A DNA stretch of 64,000 nucleotides from positions 534,785-598,784 of the forward strand of contig CBDFNC010000002.1 of assembly GCA_965249895.1 (NCBI GenBank). The letters run 5' to 3'. The number at the start of each line of letters is the position of its first letter. Within the stretch, counting starts at the first letter, position 1. The position numbers were made by a program, and so were the translations under genes. Under the pieces are notes generated by a model, which worked only from the letters and a program-made list of their open reading frames with translations, had not been told where the DNA came from and searched no databases. Positions 1-8,732 of this stretch are shown piece after piece. The stretch comes from CBDFNC01 sp965249895 (GTDB lineage Bacteria > Pseudomonadota > Gammaproteobacteria > Enterobacterales > CBDFNC01).

Positions 1-1
1 T

Positions 2-1222
2 CGACCCGGACCAGTTTCCATTGATATTCCGAAGGATATTCAAAACCAGGTAATTGAAATTGACGGCTGGCCTGAAATTGGTGTTGCTGACCCGCACCCT
101 CAGCCAACGTTGGCTGAAATTAACAAAATTCAACAAATGATCCAGGCCGCCAAACGTCCGATGCTAATGGTTGGGGCTGGTGTGATCCATTCAGGCGCCA
201 GTGAAGAACTGGTCGCTTTGGCTGAAAAACTAGATATTCCCGCCGTATCAACTTTCCTTGGACTGAGTGTTTTTCCACAGTATCACCCGTTACATATGGG
301 TATGTTGGGTATGCACGGTGCAAAAGCCACCAATATAGCGATGGAAGAGTGTGACCTGCTTATTGGTGCAGGCGTACGCTTCGATGACAGGGCAACGGGA
401 AAAATCAGCGAATTTTGCCCGCAAGCCTCGGTGATCCATATCGATATAGATAAGAGCGAACTAGGTAAATTAAAAACACCAACCTTATCCGTTAACGCAG
501 ACATAGGTGCAACCCTGACTGCTTTATTGGTGAATACTCGAGAACAGAGTAACCCGGACTGGACAGAGCGGATGGTCTATTTGAAGAAACATTTCTGGGT
601 TCCACCTCAGGACAAATTAAAGATTTTCGAACCGTTTGGTTTGTTGAAAAATGTCGCCGATATGGCTGGTGATAATACCAATGTGACGACGGATGTAGGA
701 CAGCACCAAATGTGGACCGCTCAGGTATTTCCGTTCAGCCGCCCACGTCAGTGGAGCAGCTCTGGCGGCTTGGGCACTATGGGTTATGGATTGCCTGCCG
801 CTATTGGCGCAGCTCTTGTTGATCCAGATCGTATGACCTTGTGCATCACTGGCGATGGCAGCATCATGATGAATATCCAGGAGTTAGATACGGCCGCCGA
901 GCATAACCTGAATATTAAAATCATAGTAATGAATAACAGCCGGTTAGGTATGGTTAGCCAGCAGCAAGCGATGTTTTATAACGCTAACTATTCTGCGGTA
1001 ACCAAAAAGCGCACGGCAGATCTTGCGGCATTGGCCGATGCCATGGGGGCGAAAGGTTACGATCTTGGCAACTGTGAAGATCCCCACAAGACGCTGGAAC
1101 AAGCGCTAAATGAGCCGGGTCCGGTATTAATCAATGTACCTATTTGTGAACAAGAAATGGTATTTCCTGTCGTGCCACCAGGCGCGGCGAACAAAGATAT
1201 GATTGAGGAGTATGAAGCATGA
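2..1222 (+). CDS. ilvB: Acetolactate synthase large subunit (5' end outside window)
   Basis: Condenses two pyruvates, or pyruvate with 2-oxobutyrate, in the first common step of valine, leucine and isoleucine synthesis; needs thiamine diphosphate, FAD and Mg2+. The frame is open from base 2 and begins inside the family motif RPGPVSIDIPKD, so about 150 N-terminal residues are missing and 406 are present. The middle domain is followed by the ThDP-binding domain with DVGQHQMW, GLGTMG and the GDGS...N metal/ThDP motif. The C-terminus VVPPGAANKDMIEE resembles E. coli IlvB more than IlvG or IlvI. It overlaps ilvN by four bases (ATGA), so the subunits are translationally coupled. Identification is firm; the choice of ilvB over ilvG or ilvI rests on this resemblance and on the IlvN-like partner. 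Confidence 0.95.
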   Translation, partial: RPGPVSIDIPKDIQNQVIEIDGWPEIGVADPHPQPTLAEINKIQQMIQAAKRPMLMVGAGVIHSGASEELVALAEKLDIPAVSTFLGLSVFPQYHPLHMGMLGMHGAKATNIAMEECDLLIGAGVRFDDRATGKISEFCPQASVIHIDIDKSELGKLKTPTLSVNADIGATLTALLVNTREQSNPDWTERMVYLKKHFWVPPQDKLKIFEPFGLLKNVADMAGDNTNVTTDVGQHQMWTAQVFPFSRPRQWSSSGGLGTMGYGLPAAIGAALVDPDRMTLCITGDGSIMMNIQELDTAAEHNLNIKIIVMNNSRLGMVSQQQAMFYNANYSAVTKKRTADLAALADAMGAKGYDLGNCEDPHKTLEQALNEPGPVLINVPICEQEMVFPVVPPGAANKDMIEEYEA

Positions 1223-1515
1223 GTCTAGAACAACAAAAAGGTCGTGCGGTATTAGAGCTTAAGGTAAACAACCATCCAGGTGTGATGTCCCATGTTTGTG
1301 GCCTGTTTGCTCGTCGGGCCTACAATGTGGAAGGCATCTTATGTATGCCTATGACAGATAAAAAGCACAGTAAAATTTGGCTGCTGGTGGATGCAGATAA
1401 TCGCCTGGATCAGATCATTCAACAGACACTTAAATTAGTTGATGTAGTAGATATATCCCAGCACGATGCAGACCATAAAATATTTGTTCAGCTGGAAGAG
1501 TTCTTCACCGGCTAG
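1219..1515 (+). CDS. ilvN: Acetolactate synthase small (regulatory) subunit
   Basis: Regulatory subunit that binds branched-chain amino acids and activates and feedback-inhibits the large subunit. The 98 residues form one ACT domain; NHPGVMSHVCGLFARRAYNVEGI is shared almost exactly with E. coli IlvN (96 aa) and carries the ligand-contact Asn/Gly region, quoted here only as a family marker spanning residues 17-39. The start ATG overlaps the ilvB stop in an ATGA. A GC-rich hairpin follows within 10 bases of the stop. Length is normal and nothing is missing. Confidence 0.94.
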   Translation: MSLEQQKGRAVLELKVNNHPGVMSHVCGLFARRAYNVEGILCMPMTDKKHSKIWLLVDADNRLDQIIQQTLKLVDVVDISQHDADHKIFVQLEEFFTG

Positions 1516-1524
1516 TTGAACGGG

Positions 1525-1550
1525 AGACCTCCGGCGCCAGCCGGGGGTCT
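1525..1550. terminator. Hairpin between ilvN and the convergent DUF1801 gene
   Basis: AGACC-T-CCGGC pairs with GCCGG-G-GGTCT across a GCCA loop, giving an 11-bp stem with one T-G wobble. It lies between two convergent genes, so it may act in both directions. No strong T-run follows on either side, so termination is inferred. Confidence 0.55.
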
Positions 1551-1977
1551 ATTCCTGTGTGGTGGGGTATTTTTCCTTCATATATGCTACGGAATCCGAT
1601 ATGAGCTGTTTCAGCACTTCTGTATTAATGTCTTCCAGTTTATTGATATATAGGCAAGACTTTCCGGTTTTAAACTTGCCTAAATTACCGATCAATTCAG
1701 CAAAGTTGTCGGATCCAGGCATAACATAAATGGTCAGGCCTTGTTTTCTCGGGCTTACCCCGGTAAGAAACCAAGTACCGGATCGACCTGACTTATATTG
1801 ATAATCATAAGAGCCAAACCCGATTAAATTATCACCCCACATAGTTGCCTTCATACCTGTGGCTTCAGCCAATAACTCAACGGCTTTTTCACAGTCAATA
1901 CGACGCTTTTCTTGCGTTACAGTAGTCATAAATTGAACCACTTTGGTCTGGGGTTCTTGTATTTCAAGGTTTGTCAT
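1549..1977 (-). CDS. DUF1801 / YdhG-like domain protein
   Basis: A 142-residue soluble protein of the DUF1801 (YdhG-like) family, whose biochemical role is not established. Family marks are the central SGRSGTWFLTG-like segment (about residues 63-73), SPRKQGLTIYVMPG and the C-terminal GKFKTGKSCLYINKL motif with the conserved KTGKSC. It is convergent with ilvN and shares its downstream hairpin. No signal peptide or membrane segment. The single-domain length is typical. Confidence 0.85.
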   Translation of the reverse strand: MTNLEIQEPQTKVVQFMTTVTQEKRRIDCEKAVELLAEATGMKATMWGDNLIGFGSYDYQYKSGRSGTWFLTGVSPRKQGLTIYVMPGSDNFAELIGNLGKFKTGKSCLYINKLEDINTEVLKQLISDSVAYMKEKYPTTQE

Positions 1978-2040
1978 AGGGCTTTCCTACAAGCGTATTA
2001 GTTACGGAAAGTTACCGCCGGATCACTCGGCGGCAATTAA

Positions 2041-2601
2041 TCAGGCCTTGGGTTCAAACGAAAACTTTTGTCCGGCTAAGGCTGCTTCTACCATCAAACC
2101 GGCATTGGCCAGGGTAAATACAGCCATGCCATTTTTATAAGCGGAACTTAGTTTTGTTTTGCTATCTCCAGCGGTAGCTCCCGCACTGTTGCCTATGGTG
2201 CTGGTGGAGGCGTTGGCACCTATGGTGACTGCTATCGCAGACGATTGAGCGCTAAACTCGAAATCTCCACTGGTAAACCTGTCATAGGCTTGCTGATCCT
2301 TAAAGAACACGATTTCACTAAATGATTGGCCACCAAACTGAAAGCCGATGGACACTTGAGATAAGCTAGCTTCTCCCGTTTCTTGCCCAGCAACATAAAC
2401 CGGACCTGAGCCGTACGCACCGCCAATAATCAGCCCACCTTTGCCTACACTGGGAAATACAGCATAGCCGTATGAATCCTCGAAAAAGCCCTGTGTTGCA
2501 TCTGCTTGTTGAAATTTGTTTATTACGCTTTTCACATCATCATTAGCCTGAGCAAAAAAGCTGGTAAATAAGCAACTAAGAACTAACACTAGTTTACGCA
2601 T
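2041..2601 (-). CDS. SYLF-domain (Ysc84-like) exported lipid-binding protein
   Basis: A 186-residue protein with a classical signal peptide (MRKLVLVLSCLFTSFFAQA, cleavage likely after AQA, about residue 19). It is followed by a SYLF domain: YGYAVFPSVGKGGLIIGGAYGSG, which here spans residues 44-66, then the QFGGQSFSEIVFF segment. SYLF domains bind phosphoinositides in eukaryotic Ysc84; the bacterial periplasmic forms have no firm function. It stands alone. The start is supported by AAGGTGAT just upstream on the minus strand. Confidence 0.86.
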   Translation of the reverse strand: MRKLVLVLSCLFTSFFAQANDDVKSVINKFQQADATQGFFEDSYGYAVFPSVGKGGLIIGGAYGSGPVYVAGQETGEASLSQVSIGFQFGGQSFSEIVFFKDQQAYDRFTSGDFEFSAQSSAIAVTIGANASTSTIGNSAGATAGDSKTKLSSAYKNGMAVFTLANAGLMVEAALAGQKFSFEPKA

Positions 2602-2949
2602 GGATCACCTTTGTTATTGGAAGTTTCATTGATGGCTAACGGGCAGCAAAATAAAAATGCATCACTTATTATCTACCCATTGTTAGGGAGTAAAAATACA
2701 TAGATTGACTGATTTTTACTTTAAAGCCGTCATTTAGTAGCTGATGTTACAAGAAATTTCGATGGATTAAAGATATGTACTATCGTGAAAAAAGATAGGC
2801 GGCCTTTTTTCAAAATTAGTAAATTTTAGTTTTTAGTTATTAGTTATTCAACAAATAACTGACAATGGTTTTTTGCACTGGCAGCAACAGCGTTCTTTCT
2901 AATCTTTGGCGTTTCGAATAAAACGCCCGAAATACTACAGGTGCTATAT
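2602..2949. other. Intergenic, no gene seen
   Basis: AT-rich spacer between two divergent genes (SYLF protein and ModF-like ATPase). It must contain both promoters, but no convincing operator or RNA could be picked out by eye. Confidence 0.5.
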
Positions 2950-4415
2950 ATGGCGTACTCTTTTTTCTTGCAAAATGTTCAGGCAGAACTTCAAAAAAAC
3001 AAAGCCTGCTTATTAAAGATTTAAAGCTGCAATCGAGTGACTACTGGGCGATCATTGGTGGCAACGGCTCAGGTAAGTCAGCATTGGCAGCTTTGTTCGA
3101 TGGCAGCCTTCAACTTCAACAAGGCAGTATCGAAGGGTTGCAGGGGAAAACCATTAACGTGGTTAGTTTTGAAGAGCAGCAAGCTTTGATAAAGCGAGAG
3201 CAGGAGCGAGATGAAAGCGATATTTTGGATGTGGTATGGCAAGGCACTCCTGTCATTGAGCTATTCGAGGAGATAAGCAACGACCAACAGGATATTCAAA
3301 AATGGGTTGAGCTGTTTAACCTGAAAGGGGTTTTACACAAGGGTTTTCGTAAGCTAAGCACTGGTGAAACCCGTAAAGTAGTGTTAACCCGAGCCTTGTT
3401 GAGTGATTGCGATTTGTTGGTCTTAGATGAGCCCTTTGATGGCTTGGATATCACCAGCCAGCAAAATCTGAAAAATATTCTGGATGAATTACAAGGTAAC
3501 GGCCAAAGTCTGTTACTGATTTTAAACCGGCTGGACGAGGTACCCGAGTGGGTTACCCACTTAGGTTTTTTACATAACCTACAGCTTAGGTTACAAGGGC
3601 CAAAACAAGAGGTTATTGAACATGGAATGGTGAAGGCATTGCTGCACTTTTCCAAGATAGGTTTTAGCTTGCCGGGCAAAGATCCCTGCGCGCCTCATTT
3701 GGAACTAGAACAAAACCAGCCGCTAGTGCGACTTAAGCAAGGTAGGGTTGCATACAGCAATCAGCTCATCTTTGACAATCTTAATTGGACCATAGGTCAG
3801 GGAGAGCATTGGGCTGTCTTGGGACCAAATGGCTGCGGTAAAAGTACAGTGTTGAATCTAATTAGCGGCGATCACCCGCAATGCTATGCCAATGACCTAT
3901 TTGTGTTTGGTATTCAACGCGGTAGCGGGGAGAGCATTTGGGAGATAAAACAACATATAGGTATCATCAACGCCAGTTTGCAATGGCAATACAAGAGCAG
4001 TACCAACGTTATTAGCACCGTCATTAGTGGTCTGTTTGATAGTATCGGCCTGTATAAACAGGTGGATGAGCATCAAAAGAAGTTAGCCACAGACTGGTTA
4101 AAACTGGTGGGCCTAGATAGCATGGCTAATCAATCATTACATCAACTGAGCTTTGGTGAACAAAGACTGGTGCTTATTTGTCGCGCTATGATCAAACAGC
4201 CAGCACTGCTAATTCTGGATGAGCCCTGTCAGGGGTTGGACGAGAGTAACCGCCAGCTGGTACTGGCCTTCATCGAGTTACTGGCCCAACAGAAAAATAC
4301 CAGTCTGTTATATGTTACCCACCATGATAACGACATATTACCTTGCTTTGATAAACGCTTGGTTTGTACCAGCGTCAGTGAAGAGCTTGGCAGCCAATGG
4401 CAAGTCCAAGGTTAG
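2950..4415 (+). CDS. modF: ModF-like twin-ATPase, needs a -1 frameshift near 2994-3000
   Basis: ABC-type ATPase with two nucleotide-binding domains and no membrane part, like E. coli ModF (490 aa, molybdate locus). The first P-loop GNGSGKS sits at 3063-3080, upstream of any start in its own frame. ATG at 2950 (AGGTG Shine-Dalgarno 6 nt upstream) opens MAYSFFLQNVQAELQK and stops at 3022. Moving back one base at the A-run 2993-2999 joins it to QSLLIKDLKLQSSDYWAIIGGNGSGKS and gives about 487 residues, the family length. Both domains are complete: LSTGETRK and LDEPFDGLD in the first, GPNGCGKST, LSFGEQR and LDEPCQGLD in the second. The in-frame heptamer A AAA AAC matches a -1 slippery site. An indel mutation or homopolymer sequencing error would look the same. 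Confidence 0.85.
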
Positions 4416-4535
4416 ATACTTTAATGTCGCCATGGGCTTAGCCTGATTGATATTCCTTGGAATAAGCGGAATACTTCTTTCTGAATGAGCCTGAAGGAGT
4501 GAATTACTTCAGGCTCGCTGACTCTCAAAATACAG

Positions 4536-5462
4536 TTACTTTTGTTGGCTTAATTGGCTCACTACCTGTTCACATAGAGTATGAGTTCCCAGAATATCCT
4601 GATAGTGTGACGTTGGAATTTTGCTTTGTTCTAACATATTAATCCAATCCTGGAGCATGGCATTAAAGCCACGCTTGTGTAGCGTCGACTCCCAGTCACC
4701 AAAACCTAACTGTTCGCTATGCCCGTTATGGTAGTAGTGGCCTGAGTCCAGCCCTTCCAGTCGGGTTTTCTCTCCTGCGACATAAAACTCAATGCACTCT
4801 TCAGTGATGCCACTGATACGGTTCATGGACGCTGTTAGTTGAGAGTCTCCTTGTTGCCAGCGCACCTCTACCGCTCCCAGTTTGTGACCAACATAACGAG
4901 AAAAAACTTGAAGGTCTTTTATGGGGCCCGGGCATAAAAAGCGCAGACCATCCAGGACATGAATAAAATCATTGAATACAAACTCTCTGGGTTCATCCGG
5001 CAAGTTAACTCTGTGCTTTTGCCAGCTAATTTGTACAGGATTGGCCTTTTGTGCCAAAGACCGGATTAACGGGGCAAAACGGCGGTTAAATCCCGCATAA
5101 AGTAGCAGTCCATTGTCCTGCGCCAGTTGTACCAGATCTTCACACTCGTGGGCGTAAAGGCTTAGCGGTTTGTCTACAAAGACCGGGATCCCTGCTTCCA
5201 GGCATTGTTTGGCGAACTGGTAGTGAGTCCCGGTATTCGAATGGACCATCACAGCATCAGGCCTACTCTCGATTAACTCGCCAACATTGCTGTAGCAATG
5301 TTGGATTCGATATTGCGCAGAGAGTTGTGACAAGGTATCCGTATTACGGGTACAGAGTACAGGTTCAACTTGAGAATGGTTGGCCAATATTGGCAAATAC
5401 GCTTTTTTCGCTATATCGCCGAGTCCTAGCAGTGCGATGCGGAGTTTATGATTGCTTGTCAT
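4536..5462 (-). CDS. Gfo/Idh/MocA-family oxidoreductase, MviM/YceM-like
   Basis: NAD(P)-dependent oxidoreductase of unknown substrate. The N-terminal Rossmann fold has IALLGLGDIAKKAYLP with the GxGxxA motif; VDKPLS gives the conserved E/D-K-P of the family, followed by GFNRRFAPL, which is characteristic of the MviM/YceM branch. About 308 residues, normal length. ATG at 5462 is preferred over an in-frame TTG four codons upstream because of AAGG about 11 nt before it. It is a single gene, convergent with the ModF-like gene. Function beyond the fold is not known. Confidence 0.85.
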   Translation of the reverse strand: MTSNHKLRIALLGLGDIAKKAYLPILANHSQVEPVLCTRNTDTLSQLSAQYRIQHCYSNVGELIESRPDAVMVHSNTGTHYQFAKQCLEAGIPVFVDKPLSLYAHECEDLVQLAQDNGLLLYAGFNRRFAPLIRSLAQKANPVQISWQKHRVNLPDEPREFVFNDFIHVLDGLRFLCPGPIKDLQVFSRYVGHKLGAVEVRWQQGDSQLTASMNRISGITEECIEFYVAGEKTRLEGLDSGHYYHNGHSEQLGFGDWESTLHKRGFNAMLQDWINMLEQSKIPTSHYQDILGTHTLCEQVVSQLSQQK

Positions 5463-6150
5463 GGATAGGTCCAACCTTCAGGCAGGGATTGCTTATTACC
5501 AAGAAGAGCCTGCGAAAAAATAAAGTACCATATTGCCTTATTCAGCATGAATTTGTTAATCAATTGTTTAGTCTGTCTACACTCCTTCGGATTATAAACG
5601 GCAATGGGTTAGCAATGCTCATATACCCAAACTACTTGGAAATGCAGATTCAGAGCTCAGGCAGGATGTCAGAGCAAGGCGCAGCGAGCAGGGAATGGCA
5701 TTCCCTTTTCAAGCGCTGCAACGCAGAGCCGACTTTCTGGCTGAGCTCCCTTCGGGCAAGACGAGAAGCAACCCTCTTCGGCGTTATAAAACCTTGATGT
5801 AGAAGACTAGACCTTCGGCTTTATGCCTTGAACCCGGTCACTTCTCGACTTGCTGATCCCCGCATTCCCAAGCAGCTTGGGTATACATCCCAGGCCGTAT
5901 ATATTCACCTCCAGCCAATATGGTTTCTCTGGATTTTCGGCGGTTTAGCTATTGTTGATGTAAAAAAACGGCTATGGCTATATAGTCAACCGCATAAATC
6001 AGTTTGGTCTTTTATTAGTCATGTTGAAAATATGGTTATTAGGTGCCTTTGGGATCATTTTTCTATTGTGCTCTTAAAAATCACTATTGGTGGCAAAGTG
6101 TGGGTATTTTATAGACGAGTAGTTATGCGCCGAATTAAAGAGGGGTTGAA
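5463..6150. other. Gene-poor spacer containing a MITE-like repeat
   Basis: Apart from the repeat at 5622-5885, no reading frame here resembles a known protein. The short open frames inside the repeat are also present in its second copy and are judged non-coding. Confidence 0.5.
5622..5885 (+). repeat. MITE-like repeat, copy 1 of 2 (264 bp)
   Basis: Nearly identical to 21897-22161. The ends are imperfect inverted repeats of about 24 bp that begin TATACCCAA and match at about 20 positions. Outermost TA on both sides fits a TA target duplication as made by IS630/mariner-type transposases. No transposase is encoded, so it would be a non-autonomous element moved in trans. Confidence 0.75.
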
Positions 6151-6624
6151 ATGTTAGAGATACGAAAAATTAAAGTGTCTGACTTACCACGCGTCCAAAA
6201 GTTGCAAGTTAATGAGGATCAAATTGAGTATGTAGGCACTATACAAAGTGTTATGGCAGGAGCTCCCGAGTCGAGCCATTTCCATGTGGTTCTCGATGAC
6301 AACAGGATTGTCGGGTTCTTTAATATTGATACTGCATATCCTGAGACCTACAGTTTTTCGGTTCCAGGTGAGCTTGGACTTCGTGCATTTTTTATAGATG
6401 TAGAATTTCAAGGTCGTGGTTACGGTAAATCAGCAGTAAAGTTACTTCCGCCCTATCTTTCTAAGCATTATTCTAGTTATGAATCTATATGCCTAACGGT
6501 TAACTGCAAAAATCCATCAGCATACAAATGCTATATTTCTGGTGGTTTTTTTGATATCGATGAGCTTTATCACGGAGGGGAAGCTGGCCCTCAGAATGTT
6601 TTAAGACTGAAGCTGAACCCATAA
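6151..6624 (+). CDS. GNAT-family N-acetyltransferase
   Basis: A 157-residue acetyl-CoA-dependent N-acetyltransferase. Motif A is seen as FFIDVEFQGRGYGKSAV (about residues 84-100) with the pyrophosphate-binding Q-x-x-G-x-G/A. The later NPSAYKCYISGGF segment is the usual motif B with its aromatic residue. The substrate is unknown. AGAGGGG precedes the ATG. It begins a run of small plus-strand genes with an exporter, a phosphatase-like and a VOC gene. Confidence 0.85.
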   Translation: MLEIRKIKVSDLPRVQKLQVNEDQIEYVGTIQSVMAGAPESSHFHVVLDDNRIVGFFNIDTAYPETYSFSVPGELGLRAFFIDVEFQGRGYGKSAVKLLPPYLSKHYSSYESICLTVNCKNPSAYKCYISGGFFDIDELYHGGEAGPQNVLRLKLNP

Positions 6625-6779
6625 TAAGCCTTTTAAAACCCCTAAGGAAAGCCTGTAGATAAAGTACGGCTTCTCGCGGTGGTACTACATTCCAATACAG
6701 CAGTTTCACACGTTCTGATCGTCGCTGATTGGGTAACAAGCAACTCGATCATGATGGGTTTTAAAAAGGAGTAAACATA

Positions 6780-7403
6780 ATGCATGAGTATATTTTTATA
6801 ATACCAATTTCACTTTTTTTGTTAGTAGGTGTAATTAGCCCGGGCCCAAGTTTTATTTTGGTCGCTCAAACTGCCATGGCTAAGTCTCGATCTGAAGCTG
6901 TAGCGGTTTCAATTGGAATGGGTGTTGGGGCAACCATTTTTGCAGTCATGGCATCTGTGGGGCTATTTGTTTTGCTTGAATCAGTCCCTTGGATATATCT
7001 TACTCTTAAAGTACTAGGTGGGATCTACCTGTGTTTCTTAGCGTACAAAATTTGGAGGAGCTCTAAGGAGCCACTTAACCATGATTCGCCTGAGAACAAA
7101 ACGAGCAATGGCAAGATAAAAATGTTCTTTTTAGGCCTGTTTACCCAACTCAGTAACCCTAAAACTGCGATCGTTTTTGGTAGTGCATTTGCGGCATTTC
7201 TACCCAAGGAAATTCCGGACTATTCGTATATTCTATTAAGTTGTTCAGCTTTTCTTATTGATACAGGGTGGTATATTTTAGTCGCGACACTATTATCCAC
7301 TCAAAAGACACAAAACAGATATAAAAAGTACAAAACAAAAATTTGTAGAGTTGCGAGCGGGATGATGGGAATAATGGGCGTTAAATTGATTTTGAGTCAG
7401 TAA
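6780..7403 (+). CDS. LysE/RhtB-family amino-acid exporter
   Basis: Inner-membrane exporter of the LysE/RhtB superfamily, 207 residues with about six hydrophobic segments. The signature SPGPSFILVAQTAMAKSR is at residues 20-37 and is typical of RhtB proteins that export homoserine, threonine or similar amino acids. GGIYLCFLAYKIWRSS follows, and FLGLFTQLSNPKTAIVFGS is the second conserved block. AAAAGGAG lies a few bases before the start. The substrate cannot be assigned. Confidence 0.9.
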   Translation: MHEYIFIIPISLFLLVGVISPGPSFILVAQTAMAKSRSEAVAVSIGMGVGATIFAVMASVGLFVLLESVPWIYLTLKVLGGIYLCFLAYKIWRSSKEPLNHDSPENKTSNGKIKMFFLGLFTQLSNPKTAIVFGSAFAAFLPKEIPDYSYILLSCSAFLIDTGWYILVATLLSTQKTQNRYKKYKTKICRVASGMMGIMGVKLILSQ

Positions 7404-7407
7404 CTTA

Positions 7408-7590
7408 ATGTCTGCAGTAGATAGAAATAAGGTGTGGGCAAAAGTTAACTGGTATCGAAAAACTATTGTCCAAAAATCCGCGAGGGATGTATCTAGGTGC
7501 AGAAAAGCCAGACAGTTTGGAATTGAATTCCCGGGCAATTATACCAAATGTAAACTTCATGATGAAGTTTCATCCGAGGAACAGGGTTGA
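7408..7590 (+). CDS. Small hypothetical protein ahead of the LMW phosphatase-like gene
   Basis: A 60-residue basic frame with no recognisable family, four bases after the exporter stop. Its stop overlaps the TTG start of the next gene in a TTGA, as in translationally coupled pairs. No good Shine-Dalgarno was seen for its own ATG. It may be real or just the leader of the next gene. Confidence 0.3.
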   Translation: MSAVDRNKVWAKVNWYRKTIVQKSARDVSRCRKARQFGIEFPGNYTKCKLHDEVSSEEQG

Positions 7591-7913
7591 GAAATATTCT
7601 TTTCATTTGTAGTCGTAACCAGTGGCGCAGCCCTACAGCAGAACAGCTGTGGAAAAATCATTTTGGGTTAAACGTTAGATCTGCTGGAACAAGTCCAAGA
7701 GCCAAGAAAACGGTAAATGCAAAAGATATTCAGTGGGCCGATGTTATATTTGTTATGGAAGAAAAACATAAAAACAGGCTTAGAGCTGATTTTACTAGAT
7801 TACTCACTTTTAAGAATGTTCAAGTATTAGATATAGCTGATGAATATCAGTATATGGACCCAGAACTAGTCGATATATTACAGGATACTGTGGGAGCTTT
7901 CCTTGAGCTCTAA
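7587..7913 (+). CDS. Low-molecular-weight protein tyrosine phosphatase-like protein
   Basis: A 108-residue protein with the N-terminal phosphatase loop CSRNQWRS (C-x5-R-S, Cys at residue 8) and the later acidic YMDPEL segment where the general-acid Asp of LMW-PTPs lies. It belongs to the short branch often annotated as 'low molecular weight phosphatase family', clearly shorter than the usual 150 residues. The TTG start overlaps the stop of the preceding frame, and GAGGA precedes it. The phosphatase target is unknown. Confidence 0.82.
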   Translation: MRNILFICSRNQWRSPTAEQLWKNHFGLNVRSAGTSPRAKKTVNAKDIQWADVIFVMEEKHKNRLRADFTRLLTFKNVQVLDIADEYQYMDPELVDILQDTVGAFLEL

Positions 7914-8062
7914 GAGGTATTGTTTTAAGTAACAGCCATATAGCCCGCATTTTTGTACCAGCAGGTAAGTATTGTCTGGCGGTTTTCACGAATCCTGTTT
8001 TGCTTAATTCAGCGTGATAATAGCTATTCACTAAGAACATAATATTTCAAAGGATAACAAGA

Positions 8063-8485
8063 ATGAAACAGTCGATCGTCCATATTTCTCTAGTAGTTAA
8101 CGACTATGATGAGGCTATTGATTTTTACGTTGGTAAGTTGAAATTTGAGTTGATAGAAGATACATATCAACCAGAACAGGATAAACGTTGGGTTGTAGTG
8201 TCACCTCCTGGTTCAAAAGGAGTGACTCTGCTATTAGCCAGAGCATCAAAACCAGAGCAAATTAACTATATTGGCAATCAATCTGGTGGGCGAGTATTTC
8301 TCTTTTTGAATACAGATGACTTTTGGCGTGACTACGAAAGAATGGTTGCTGAGGGTATAAATTTTGTTAGGGAGCCTAAAGAGCAAGATTATGGGACAGT
8401 TGCTGTATTTGAAGATTTGTATGGAAACCTTTGGGATTTACTTCAATTAAATGAAGATCACCCGATATCAAGAAGAACCGTGTAG
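8063..8485 (+). CDS. VOC (glyoxalase/bleomycin-resistance) family protein
   Basis: A 140-residue metal-dependent VOC fold protein. The N-terminal VHISLVVNDYDEAIDFYVGKL segment spans residues 6-26 and supplies the first metal His. The C-terminal YGTVAVFEDLYGNLWDLLQ carries the usual Glu position. One module pair of beta-alpha-beta-beta-beta is visible. The reaction (isomerase, dioxygenase or drug binding) cannot be told. AAGGATAACAAG precedes the ATG. Confidence 0.87.
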   Translation: MKQSIVHISLVVNDYDEAIDFYVGKLKFELIEDTYQPEQDKRWVVVSPPGSKGVTLLLARASKPEQINYIGNQSGGRVFLFLNTDDFWRDYERMVAEGINFVREPKEQDYGTVAVFEDLYGNLWDLLQLNEDHPISRRTV

Positions 8486-8676
8486 AAAAGGTTTAGCTGG
8501 GATTTTAATCTATTTGAAAACAACCAAAACAGTGGTATTGAACAGTTTTTGAAAATTACGGCAAGCAATATGATAATGAATGCTTTACCCAAGGGTTTTC
8601 GGGCGAGTGTGACGTTTTTAAACGGGGAGCAGGATTAAATAAACAGCTGCGGGTTTTCGATTTTGGTTGGGGATAA

Positions 8677-8710
8677 AAAAGCCCCGGCAGCTTTCACCGC
8701 CGGGGCTTTT
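8677..8710. terminator. Strong rho-independent terminator of the EF-G gene
   Basis: AAAAGCCCCGGC pairs perfectly with GCCGGGGCTTTT across a 10-nt loop. It lies 23 bases after the EF-G stop on the minus strand. The A/T flanks give a T-run in both directions, so it probably also ends transcription from the VOC side. Confidence 0.9.
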
Positions 8711-8732
8711 AACACATTAAAGTAATATTAAA

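Noticed and set aside
5640..5797. Open frame inside the MITE-like repeat, also present in the second copy (21900-22072)
   Set aside because: Conserved only because the repeat is; no ribosome-binding site and no family resemblance.
7810..8040. Minus-strand frame between the phosphatase-like and VOC genes
   Set aside because: Overlaps a conserved gene and has no family resemblance.
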